This document shows, in pieces, positions 1 through 6,637 of a DNA stretch of 19,707 nucleotides. Under the pieces are notes generated by a model. The model saw only the letters and a list, made by a program, of their open reading frames with translations, was not told the origin of the DNA and did no database searches. A program made the position numbers and the translations under genes. Within the stretch, counting starts at the first letter, position 1; the number at the start of each line of letters is the position of its first letter. This stretch comes from Christensenella sp. GTDB taxonomy: Bacteria; Bacillota; Clostridia; Christensenellales; Maliibacteriaceae. The stretch is taken from contig JAHZHV010000208.1 of the NCBI GenBank assembly GCA_019420085.1, positions 1 through 19,707 of the forward strand, in the 5' to 3' direction.

Positions 1-1
1 A

Positions 2-1609
2 ACCTTTGATAAAATGTCCGTCAGGGATATAGACTTCTGGGGCATGACCTGCTACTTTGAGAGCAATGAAAAATTTGATAACGATTGCGGTTGTTTACCG
101 ACGCATATTCAATCGTATTTTTGGGTCATGCGTCCTTCCTTGATACGGGATCCTGCTTTTGCCGAATTCTGGGAGCAGCTTCCGCCTTTGGACCGTTACA
201 CCGATGCCGTAAAACTGTGCGAAAGCCGCTTTACACCGCATTTTGCCGCATTAGGCTATCGCTGGGATATCAGTGTTGACATGCAGGATTTAAAAGCGCT
301 GACCAATAATCCGCTGATTTTCCTTCCCCGTATTATGGCGGAGCAAAAGCGCTGTCCTGTTTTTAAGCGGCGTTGTTTCTGGGAGGATCACCTGAGTTTT
401 CTGCAAAACGGTCTTGGGACAGAAACGGCAGATTTGATGCGTTTTGTACATCACCATACTACATATGACACAGACATGATCTGGGAGCATCTGTTGCGCA
501 CGAAGCATCTGTGTGATCTGGTGGACTCGCTGCATTTGCACTACATTCTTGGTACCGGCACGCTTGCAGCCGCACGTTCTGCAGGCAGCAAAGCAGACGT
601 CTCCGACGTATGTCTCATTATGCATCTTTGTCATCCTGAGACCTTTGGCGCCTGCTTTGCACGCGCCTGTAATATGCCCAAAGGCTGCGACGTGTATCTT
701 TTGACCGACAGCCGCAAGAAAGCCGATGCACTGCGCGCGCTGTTTGTATCGGATGTGTTCGCAAAAGTAGAAGTGCGCGTTATTTCCGATGTGGCCAGCA
801 ACGCTGCCGCACTGCTGATCGGTGCATCGGATATCGTGTTTTCCTATGACCTTTGCTGTTTTGCACATGACAGCCGCGCCCACAGACTAAAGCCCGGCCT
901 TCTGGGATATAGTTTTGCAGAGCATAGCCTGCGCAATCTTCTGGCAAGTACAACGTTCTGCGCCGATGTTAAAGCGCTGTTCGCACGCAATCCCCGTCTT
1001 GGGCTTCTGGTTCCTCCGGTTCCCTATTATGCAATTTGGTGCATGACTGCCGGCAATGAATGGGCCGGCGGTACATATTTCCCCACATTGCAGCTGGCAC
1101 AACAGATGCAGTTGCATGCGCCAATGGCGCCGGATAAACCACCCATCGCACCGCTTGGCAACATGTTCTGGTTTCGCCCAGAAGCATTACGTCCTGCATT
1201 TGAAATGCAATGGAATTACGGTGATTTCATCCATGACACACAACAGGATTCCACAAATCAGGCCGTTATGCGCATTTATCCTTTTGTTGCACAGCATTGT
1301 GGCTACTATGCCGCGATTGCTTCTGAAATTACCATGGCACAATCGCAGCTTGTCACGCAAACCTACTACGAAGCGCGCAATAACCACATTCTGTTTCAAA
1401 AAGGGGTTTTGCATACATTGCGTCCCGGCCAAGTGCAAACGATTCTGGAAAATGCACGCCTTCGCAAATATCATCCCGACCTGCCCCTTGGCATACGTAT
1501 GCGTCTGTATGTAAAGCGCATGCTGCCGCCGCGCCTTCGCAAGGCACTTATTGTCGCCAAGCGCCGCCTGCTGCATCAGGACGTTCCCTATTTTGATGAA
1601 TATATGTAA
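2..1609 (+). CDS. RgpF-like rhamnan synthesis glycosyltransferase, 5'-truncated by window edge
   Basis: Family: rhamnan-synthesis protein F (RgpF-like). These proteins act as glycosyltransferases that extend rhamnose-rich cell-wall polysaccharides at the cytoplasmic face of the membrane. Seen: the visible protein opens in the middle of the N-terminal domain with a DFWGMT motif, followed by a HIQSYF segment, both typical of the family. Later come the strand SDVCLIMHLCHP, a DVYLLTDS segment, and GNMFWFRPEAL near residue 385 of the visible frame, all matching the family's second domain. The frame is open to the left edge. The residues before the first ATG (TFDKM) fit the usual family sequence ahead of DFWGMT, so the ATG at 14 is internal and perhaps 60-150 residues lie outside the window. 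The family's usual NRGRD-type motif is not recognisable (visible stretch ISDVASNAAALL), which may mean altered activity. The neighbouring ABC exporter supports a polysaccharide role. Confidence 0.85.
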   Translation, partial: TFDKMSVRDIDFWGMTCYFESNEKFDNDCGCLPTHIQSYFWVMRPSLIRDPAFAEFWEQLPPLDRYTDAVKLCESRFTPHFAALGYRWDISVDMQDLKALTNNPLIFLPRIMAEQKRCPVFKRRCFWEDHLSFLQNGLGTETADLMRFVHHHTTYDTDMIWEHLLRTKHLCDLVDSLHLHYILGTGTLAAARSAGSKADVSDVCLIMHLCHPETFGACFARACNMPKGCDVYLLTDSRKKADALRALFVSDVFAKVEVRVISDVASNAAALLIGASDIVFSYDLCCFAHDSRAHRLKPGLLGYSFAEHSLRNLLASTTFCADVKALFARNPRLGLLVPPVPYYAIWCMTAGNEWAGGTYFPTLQLAQQMQLHAPMAPDKPPIAPLGNMFWFRPEALRPAFEMQWNYGDFIHDTQQDSTNQAVMRIYPFVAQHCGYYAAIASEITMAQSQLVTQTYYEARNNHILFQKGVLHTLRPGQVQTILENARLRKYHPDLPLGIRMRLYVKRMLPPRLRKALIVAKRRLLHQDVPYFDEYM

Positions 1610-1611
1610 TC

Positions 1612-1651
1612 AAAAAGCATCGTACGGAGTAAATCCATACGATGCTTTTTT
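1612..1651. terminator. Bidirectional intrinsic terminator between converging genes
   Basis: The arm at 1612-1624 (AAAAAGCATCGTA) pairs with 1638-1650, giving a stem of about 13 bp. After one mismatch, GGA pairs with TCC, closing a 5-nt GTAAA loop. A run of T follows on the plus strand and a run of A precedes the stem, which is a T run on the minus strand. It lies 3 nt after the RgpF-like stop and 10 nt from the ABC ATPase stop, so it can serve both. Confidence 0.9.
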
Positions 1652-1660
1652 CAGTCAATC

Positions 1661-2404
1661 TTATAATGTTAACTGGCCGTTTATAAACTCCTCATATCGA
1701 TCGCAAATCGGCTGACAATCGCCAAAATCAATCTGCTTTCCATGTTCGATCCATAAAACCTTATTGCACAAAGTGCGAATCTGGTCCAGAGAATGAGAAA
1801 CGAACAGCGTCGTTACACCGCTTTGCAGAATGTTGCGCATCGTTGTTTCGCTCTTTTGCCGGAACGCACCATCACCGACAGAGAGCACCTCATCCAGAAT
1901 CAGCACCTCGGGATTCACCATACAGGCAATTGCAAAAGCAAGCCGCGATTTCATGCCGCTGGAAAGCTGAGAGAAATACCACTCCTGGAACTCTCCCAGT
2001 TCCGCATATTCGATAATTTCATCGTAGATGCTGTCCATAAACGCACGCGTATACCCCAGCATCGCACCACGCAGATACGTATTTTCCTTTACCGTCAAAT
2101 CACCATCGAATCCGCTTGCCAGTTCCAGCAATGCCGCAATATTGCCATTGACAGTAATTTTCCCATGCGTTGGCTTCATAACGCCGGACAATACTTTTAA
2201 AAGCGTCGATTTTCCCGCACCATTGCTGCCGATGATGCCCAGCATATCGCCGCGTTCCAATTCAAAGGAAATATCATCCAACGCCAAAAACGACTGCTTG
2301 ACATTCTGTCTTTTCAATACGCGAATAAAGTAGTCTTTCAGGCCCCTGTTGGCAAAATTTCCGATCATGTATTCCACTTTGATGTTTTGAACTTCAATCA
2401 TCAT
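1661..2404 (-). CDS. Polysaccharide ABC exporter, ATP-binding subunit (Wzt/RgpD/TagH type)
   Basis: ATPase of an ABC-2 exporter that moves an undecaprenyl-linked polysaccharide across the membrane. Seen (247 aa from the chosen start): Walker A GSNGAGKST at 59-67, signature LSSGM at 147-151, Walker B VLILDE at 167-172, and switch histidine H204. The segment ELASGFDGDLTVKEN after Walker A is typical of polysaccharide exporters rather than drug or nutrient pumps. Start: the ATG at 2404 has AAGGAG 9 nt upstream; a longer in-frame opening to 2470 runs back into the permease gene and has no matching site. The permease stop lies 19 nt upstream, so the two are co-transcribed. The protein lacks the C-terminal glycan-binding domain of long Wzt proteins, so recognition probably does not use a terminal cap. 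Best guess at cargo, from the RgpF-like neighbour, is a rhamnose-containing polymer; teichoic acid is the alternative. Confidence 0.9.
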   Translation of the reverse strand: MMIEVQNIKVEYMIGNFANRGLKDYFIRVLKRQNVKQSFLALDDISFELERGDMLGIIGSNGAGKSTLLKVLSGVMKPTHGKITVNGNIAALLELASGFDGDLTVKENTYLRGAMLGYTRAFMDSIYDEIIEYAELGEFQEWYFSQLSSGMKSRLAFAIACMVNPEVLILDEVLSVGDGAFRQKSETTMRNILQSGVTTLFVSHSLDQIRTLCNKVLWIEHGKQIDFGDCQPICDRYEEFINGQLTL

Positions 2405-2423
2405 TGCCGCCGTCTCCTTGCGC

Positions 2424-3191
2424 TTAGACGTAATACAGGAACTTATAATTGTACTTCTTATACATGACAAGACCGATTGCCAGTACCAGCAGCGCAGCCC
2501 CCAGGCAAATCAAATGCGTGCCTACACCCGGGATCTGCCCGTAAATAACAATAGAACGGAAATACGCAATGTAATCATAAATGGGATTGAGCTTGAAGAT
2601 CATTTGCAGCTGCGCAGGGAACGTGTCAATGCTGTAAAACAAAGCGGAACCATACGTAAGCATCATCGTCAAAATGCTGTAGATATATTTCATATCCTTA
2701 AAGAAGATGTACAACGCGGACAGCACAAATCCAACGCCGATATTAAACAGCACCAGACATACAATCGGATACAGCAAAAAAACATACTTCCATGTAATGG
2801 GCACACCGTCAATCAAGGCAAAGACAAGAAAAATCACAAGCGTCAAACTGAAATTGATCAGCGCCGCGACATTTTTCGACAATAAAAACAGCGCCTTGGG
2901 AATATTGATGTGCGTAATAATGTCTGCATTATCCATCAGCGCCAACATGCCCTGCGTTGTAGCCTCGTTAAAATAAGTAAACACCATGACGCCGGCAAAC
3001 AGGAATACCGTATAATGCGGAATATCCGAACCAAAAAAATTCGAAAAGATAAAGCTATACACCAAAAGCTGCATTAATGGCGACAGCATGCTCCACAAGA
3101 TACCAAGCGATGTACGTTTATATCGTTTTTTAAAATCCCGCTTTGTCAGTTCCTCAAACAGGAATTTATATCTAAGCCACAATTGCTTCAT
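2424..3191 (-). CDS. Polysaccharide ABC exporter, permease subunit (Wzm/RgpC/TagG type)
   Basis: Integral membrane half of the exporter, an ABC-2 permease of 255 aa, the normal size for Wzm/RgpC proteins. Seen: an amphipathic cytoplasmic N-terminus with the family motif KKRYKRTSLGILWSMLSPL at about residues 20-39, then about six hydrophobic segments, with the gating-region sequence FKDMKYIYSILTMML in the middle and NPIYDYIAYFRSIV before the last pair. The ATG at 3191 has an AAGGGG ribosome binding site further upstream than usual. It is the first gene of the two-gene unit, preceded by an extended -10 promoter, and the ATPase follows after 19 nt. The RgpF-like gene converges on this unit from the other side, so the locus is probably one edge of a wall-polysaccharide cluster that continues to the left of the window. 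Confidence 0.9.
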   Translation of the reverse strand: MKQLWLRYKFLFEELTKRDFKKRYKRTSLGILWSMLSPLMQLLVYSFIFSNFFGSDIPHYTVFLFAGVMVFTYFNEATTQGMLALMDNADIITHINIPKALFLLSKNVAALINFSLTLVIFLVFALIDGVPITWKYVFLLYPIVCLVLFNIGVGFVLSALYIFFKDMKYIYSILTMMLTYGSALFYSIDTFPAQLQMIFKLNPIYDYIAYFRSIVIYGQIPGVGTHLICLGAALLVLAIGLVMYKKYNYKFLYYV

Positions 3192-3249
3192 ATCCGTCGT
3201 TCTTCCCCTTGCTTTGATCGGTCAATCTCAGGTACGGCGACCAAGTGGT

Positions 3250-3258
3250 ATTATAACA
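3250..3258 (-). promoter_or_regulatory. Extended -10 promoter of the ABC exporter unit
   Basis: Read on the minus strand the sequence is TGTTATAAT, a perfect extended -10 element (TG one base before TATAAT). There is no good -35 hexamer at 17 nt, which is tolerated for extended -10 promoters. A transcript would start near 3243 and give about 50 nt of leader before the permease ATG. The rest of the 126-bp gap to the cardiolipin synthase gene shows nothing else I can support. Confidence 0.6.
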
Positions 3259-3317
3259 CATCACGCAAACTTATGCAGCAAAAGCCGTAAGCAGCGATAC
3301 TTTTTTTCCAATATCGT

Positions 3318-4853
3318 TTACATCAGCGGTGCAAACATGCGAAGCACCTGCCGCGCGACATGAACAAGCAGGTTAACCCGTATCGTTTCACGCGTCATCT
3401 GCTCGCAGCTTTGCAGCGTCTGCAGGAAGTCATCGTGCACCTGCTGCACCACCGCACTGCGATATACGCGCACACCGCATTCAAAATGCAAATAAAGACT
3501 GCGGTAATCCATATTCACCGTACCAACCGTAGCCACTTCATCATCTGCAACTACCGTCTTTGCGTGAATAAAGCCCGGAGTGTACTCATAAACCTTCACA
3601 CCGGCGCGCAGCAAATCGGCATAGTAGGATCGGGTTGTCATATGAACAAAGCGTTTATCCCACACATGCGGCGTAACAATGCGTACATCGACACCGCTTT
3701 TTGCCGCCAGTTCCAGCGCAGAAAGCATGCTGTCATCCAAAATCAGATACGGCGTATTGATATAAATATACCGGCGCGCTGTATTGATGATCTGCATATA
3801 CACATGCTCGCTGACATGTTCGCCGTCCAGCGGACTATCTGCATAAGGCTGTACCCAACCATCTGACGAGATGGGACAATCGTGTGTCTTCCACGGAGCA
3901 TAACTTGCATACTCCTCATGTACACCGCTTGTCAGTTCCCACATCTGCAAAAACATCACCGTCAGACTCCAGGCCGCTTCGCCCTCCATCACAACGGAAG
4001 CATCCTTCCAATGTCCATGTTTGACATACCCGTTGATGTACTCATCCGCCAGGTTGATCCCACCTGTAAAAGCAATTTTACCATCAATGGACGTGATCTT
4101 TCTATGATCGCGATTGTTTTGCAGCGCCGTAACAACGGGGCGAAAGGGATTAAAAACGACACATTCAATTCCCATTGCCTCAAGCTGCGAAGGATAATCC
4201 TTTGGCAGCAGAAAGAAACATCCCATATCGTCATACATGACGCGCACCTTAACGCCCTGCGCGGCCTTTCGTTTGAGCACTTCCAAGATGGAATCCCACA
4301 TTTTGCCTTCCTGAACGATGAAGTATTCCATAAAAATATAACGCTGGGCACGTTCCAATTCCGCCAGCAATCGCTCATACATACATTCCCCCGGCGTTAA
4401 ATATTCCGCCTGCGTATTTGCATAAATGGGGAAACCGGCATATCGCTGTAAATAAGAGACCGATACCTGATGTTCGGGGCAACTCTGACAAAACGCTTCC
4501 AACGCATCCCCCTGAAGCAGGAACGCCGGACGTGTCCGCTGATCAATCTGTTCCAGATCTGCCCGAAAACGACGTGTCGACCGCTGCAAGTGGCAAATCA
4601 GGTAAAACAACCCGCCAAACAACGGGAATAGCAAAATCAAAAAAATCCACGCCAGCTTATAGGCGCCCTTATCCCGTTTTGTAACCACATGCAAGGCAAC
4701 TGCAGCACTAATGATATGCAGCGATCCTGAAATCAGCCGGAAATGCAGACTCCCGTTATACAAAACGAAAACTACAAATGCGATCTGAATCAGCAGGAAC
4801 AACGCAACCAGCAAACGGCGTTTCAGCAACACGCGAAACCATTTCTTTCTCAT
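3318..4853 (-). CDS. cls: Cardiolipin synthase, phospholipase D superfamily
   Basis: Transfers a phosphatidyl group between two phosphatidylglycerol molecules to make cardiolipin and glycerol at the cytoplasmic membrane. Seen (511 aa, the usual length): hydrophobic segments at about 9-27, 40-57 and 65-88 form the N-terminal membrane anchor. Two complete HKD motifs follow, H250-x-K252-x4-D257 in HRKITSIDG and H430-x-K432-x4-D437 in HAKTVVADD, each with the downstream glycine/asparagine pocket (FTGGINLADEY; VGTVNMDYRS). The conserved YFIVQEG segment ahead of the first motif also fits bacterial cardiolipin synthases. Start: the ATG at 4853 is chosen because GGAGGA lies 10 nt upstream; ATGs at 4871 and 4886 lack such a site. 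It stands alone between the tRNA-Val terminator and the exporter promoter. I see no convincing promoter in 4854-4995. Confidence 0.93.
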   Translation of the reverse strand: MRKKWFRVLLKRRLLVALFLLIQIAFVVFVLYNGSLHFRLISGSLHIISAAVALHVVTKRDKGAYKLAWIFLILLFPLFGGLFYLICHLQRSTRRFRADLEQIDQRTRPAFLLQGDALEAFCQSCPEHQVSVSYLQRYAGFPIYANTQAEYLTPGECMYERLLAELERAQRYIFMEYFIVQEGKMWDSILEVLKRKAAQGVKVRVMYDDMGCFFLLPKDYPSQLEAMGIECVVFNPFRPVVTALQNNRDHRKITSIDGKIAFTGGINLADEYINGYVKHGHWKDASVVMEGEAAWSLTVMFLQMWELTSGVHEEYASYAPWKTHDCPISSDGWVQPYADSPLDGEHVSEHVYMQIINTARRYIYINTPYLILDDSMLSALELAAKSGVDVRIVTPHVWDKRFVHMTTRSYYADLLRAGVKVYEYTPGFIHAKTVVADDEVATVGTVNMDYRSLYLHFECGVRVYRSAVVQQVHDDFLQTLQSCEQMTRETIRVNLLVHVARQVLRMFAPLM

Positions 4854-4995
4854 AGAAGTCTCTTCCTCCATCCCATCTTGGCGCAATCATTCCAATTCAT
4901 CGTCATAAAATACGTGAACACATCACTGATCTGCAGTCTGCACGCCATCATGTCATATCCAGAAGTCTTCCTGCATGACAAAAAGACTTTGATAT

Positions 4996-5029
4996 AAAAA
5001 AAACAGAACGGAAATACTGCACCGTCCTG
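4996..5029 (-). terminator. Intrinsic terminator of the tRNA-Val gene
   Basis: On the minus strand CAGGACGG pairs with CCGTTCTG (8 bp, one G-T pair) across a 10-nt loop and is followed directly by eight T. It lies 6 nt beyond the 3' end of the tRNA, so the tRNA is a single-gene transcript. Confidence 0.9.
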
Positions 5030-5035
5030 CTGAAG

Positions 5036-5108
5036 TGGTCTGTACTGGACTCGAACCAGTGACCCCTGCGATGTGAACACAGTGCTCTACCAACTGAGCT
5101 AACAGACC
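5036..5108 (-). tRNA. tRNA-Val, anticodon CAC
   Basis: The minus strand folds into a full cloverleaf of 73 nt. The acceptor stem is GGTCTGT/ACAGACC with discriminator A. The D-arm is GCTC/GAGC, the anticodon stem CTGTG/CGCAG carries the loop TTCACAT, and the T-arm ACTGG/CCAGT carries the loop TTCGAGT. Loop positions 34-36 are CAC, which reads the valine codon GUG. CCA is not encoded and must be added by the CCA-adding enzyme. It has its own promoter (5119-5147) and terminator (4996-5029) and points away from the DUF421 gene. Confidence 0.95.
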
Positions 5109-5118
5109 CGACTCCATT

Positions 5119-5147
5119 ATAATAGCACGTGCTGGACTTGTTGTCAA
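5119..5147 (-). promoter_or_regulatory. Sigma-A-type promoter of tRNA-Val
   Basis: On the minus strand there is a perfect -35 TTGACA (5147-5142), a 17-nt spacer and -10 TATTAT (5124-5119), 10 nt before the tRNA 5' end. Its strength suits a stable RNA gene. Confidence 0.85.
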
Positions 5148-5215
5148 CGTACATATTTCGCATTCCCTGTGGAAAAATAACACCAGTCTAATACCATCAA
5201 AAGGAGCCGGTGTCT

Positions 5216-5917
5216 TTGACGAACGTCTTTTTACGTACGCTTTTGCTATACTTTTTTGTCGTGGCCGTGATTCGTCTCAGCGGCAAGGCGGAAGTTGGAC
5301 AGCTGACGCCATCCGAACTCGTCTTTGCGCTGCTGATTGCAGACCTTGCCGCCACGCCGCTTTCCAATGACAGCATTCCGCTGCTGCACGGCGTACTTCC
5401 CATTTGCGCCCTGCTTACCGGCCAGATCATCCTGTCTCTTGCCTCCTTAAAAAGCCGCCGCATGCGGGCCATTTTGGTCGGACGACCTGCAATCCTGATG
5501 CATCGCGGTAAAATCGACGAGGCGCAGCTTGCAAAACAATGTTTTGCACTTGATGACCTGTTGGAGCAGCTTCGCACACAGGGATTTCGTTCACCGGCCG
5601 AGGTGGAGACAGCAATTCTGGAGCCATCCGGTGATCTGAGTATTTTCAGCTGGGTCAAAGACGCACCGCCCAGTGCCGGCGCAATCGGCCTTGCCGTAAA
5701 GGAAACCGGCTTTTGCCACACACTCATCACGGACGGCCAGCTATCCCGTCATGCACTGCAGCAATCCGGTCATGATATGAATTGGCTTTTACAGACACTT
5801 CATCAAAACGGCGTTTCACAAATCAAAGAAGTGCTGCTGCTGACAGTGGATGATGCCGGAAATGTTTTTTTCCAGAAAAAGAGCAAATCAAAAGCATCGG
5901 CTGGAGGGCACAAATGA
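5216..5917 (+). CDS. DUF421 (YetF-like) membrane protein
   Basis: Function unknown; the family is widespread in Firmicutes as small membrane proteins with a cytoplasmic domain. Seen (about 234 aa): three hydrophobic segments in the first 75 residues, including RTLLLYFFVVAVIRLSGK and the hallmark LTPSELVFALLIADLA. A soluble domain follows with the family pattern RPAILMHRGKID, LDDLLEQLRTQGF and VETAILEPSGDLSIF. Start: a GTG at 5210 has AAGGAG only 3 nt away, while the TTG at 5216 has it at 9 nt, so TTG is preferred; the proteins differ by only two residues. The next gene overlaps the stop by 4 nt (ATGA), so the pair is translationally coupled. I see no clear promoter in 5109-5200, although the tRNA-Val promoter fires divergently from there. 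Confidence 0.85.
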   Translation: MTNVFLRTLLLYFFVVAVIRLSGKAEVGQLTPSELVFALLIADLAATPLSNDSIPLLHGVLPICALLTGQIILSLASLKSRRMRAILVGRPAILMHRGKIDEAQLAKQCFALDDLLEQLRTQGFRSPAEVETAILEPSGDLSIFSWVKDAPPSAGAIGLAVKETGFCHTLITDGQLSRHALQQSGHDMNWLLQTLHQNGVSQIKEVLLLTVDDAGNVFFQKKSKSKASAGGHK

Positions 5918-6297
5918 AGCGTCTGCTGATTCTTTTTATCGCAATTGTCATCATTTTAATTGCAGCTGCGCTGGTACAACAGCGTATTCATCTGCAAGTA
6001 CACGACGTGCGCGACAACTTTGTAACCCTGCAGTCACTGGTTTCACAGCAGGAAACCATACAATACCGTGCATTATGCGATCAAATCATCCACACGTGGG
6101 ATGCACAGCGCGAATCCTGGGAAGTATTCATCGACCACACGACACTGGACGAAACAGAACGTGATATCTATTGTCTGCAGGGATATCTGGACCACAATGC
6201 TTCCACAGCAATGTGTATCGGACTGATCAAACGAATCCAGGCACAGCTTGTACAAATCGACTTGCAGACACGTATGACGTGGGGACATTTGTTTTAA
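5914..6297 (+). CDS. DUF4363-type small membrane-anchored protein
   Basis: Function unknown. Seen (127 aa): one hydrophobic N-terminal segment (about residues 4-22, LLILFIAIVIILIAAALV), then a predicted helical outward domain with heptad-like spacing and a conserved-looking WDAQRESWEVFIDHTTLDE stretch at about 61-79. This matches DUF4363 proteins, which commonly sit directly after a DUF421 gene in Clostridia. The ATG overlaps the DUF421 stop by 4 nt and has GGAGG within the end of that gene. The two products probably act together in the membrane, but the role is not known. The family name comes from pattern and context; no search was run. Confidence 0.75.
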   Translation: MKRLLILFIAIVIILIAAALVQQRIHLQVHDVRDNFVTLQSLVSQQETIQYRALCDQIIHTWDAQRESWEVFIDHTTLDETERDIYCLQGYLDHNASTAMCIGLIKRIQAQLVQIDLQTRMTWGHLF

Positions 6298-6332
6298 AAT
6301 GGGAAGCCAGCAGAACGGCATATCATGCATAT

Positions 6333-6365
6333 AAAAAATGGAGCAGGCGATATAACGCCTGCTCC
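6333..6365 (-). terminator. Intrinsic terminator of the tRNA-Ala gene
   Basis: A perfect 10-bp stem GGAGCAGGCG/CGCCTGCTCC with a 6-nt loop is followed on the minus strand by ATTTTTT. It begins 7 nt past the tRNA 3' end. The plus strand has no T run after the stem, so any effect on the DUF421-DUF4363 transcript would be weak. Confidence 0.9.
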
Positions 6366-6372
6366 TATACAA

Positions 6373-6446
6373 TGGAGATGAAGAGATTCGAACTCTCGAC
6401 CTTACGGATGCGAACCGTACGCTCTAGCCAGCTGAGCTACACCCCC
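6373..6446 (-). tRNA. tRNA-Ala, anticodon CGC
   Basis: The minus strand folds into a 74-nt cloverleaf. Acceptor stem GGGGGTG/CATCTCC has a G3-U70 wobble pair, the classical alanine identity element, and discriminator A. The D-arm is GCTC/GAGC, the anticodon stem TACGG/CCGTA carries the loop TTCGCAT, and the T-arm GAGAG/CTCTT carries TTCGAAT. Positions 34-36 read CGC, which decodes GCG. CCA is not encoded. It is a single-gene unit with its own promoter (6458-6486) and terminator (6333-6365). Confidence 0.95.
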
Positions 6447-6457
6447 GAACGACGATC

Positions 6458-6486
6458 ATTATATCACATCCCCCATTTGAAGACAA
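6458..6486 (-). promoter_or_regulatory. Sigma-A-type promoter of tRNA-Ala
   Basis: On the minus strand there is -35 TTGTCT (6486-6481), a 17-nt spacer and a perfect -10 TATAAT (6463-6458), 11 nt before the tRNA 5' end. Confidence 0.85.
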
Positions 6487-6573
6487 GTCCTTTTTTGCAA
6501 TCCGGCAAAAATACGCTGCACGGTATCCCTTTATAAACGCATGCACAATTGATCTTTTACGCCGGCAGCACGT

Positions 6574-6603
6574 TTGACAGTATCATGTCGCGTCCGCTAT
6601 ACT
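6574..6603 (+). promoter_or_regulatory. Sigma-A-type promoter of the M20 amidohydrolase
   Basis: A perfect -35 TTGACA (6574-6579), an 18-nt spacer and -10 TATACT (6598-6603). The start codon is 35 nt beyond the -10, so the leader is short (about 27 nt). Between this site and the tRNA-Ala promoter, 6487-6573 shows no other feature. Confidence 0.8.
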
Positions 6604-6637
6604 GATCCTATTCTTTCTTTTTTACGGAGGGCTTGTC

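Noticed and set aside
290..883. 197-codon open frame on the minus strand opposite the RgpF-like gene
   Set aside because: Cys/His-rich composition typical of an antisense shadow; no motif spacing of a real zinc protein and no ribosome binding site.
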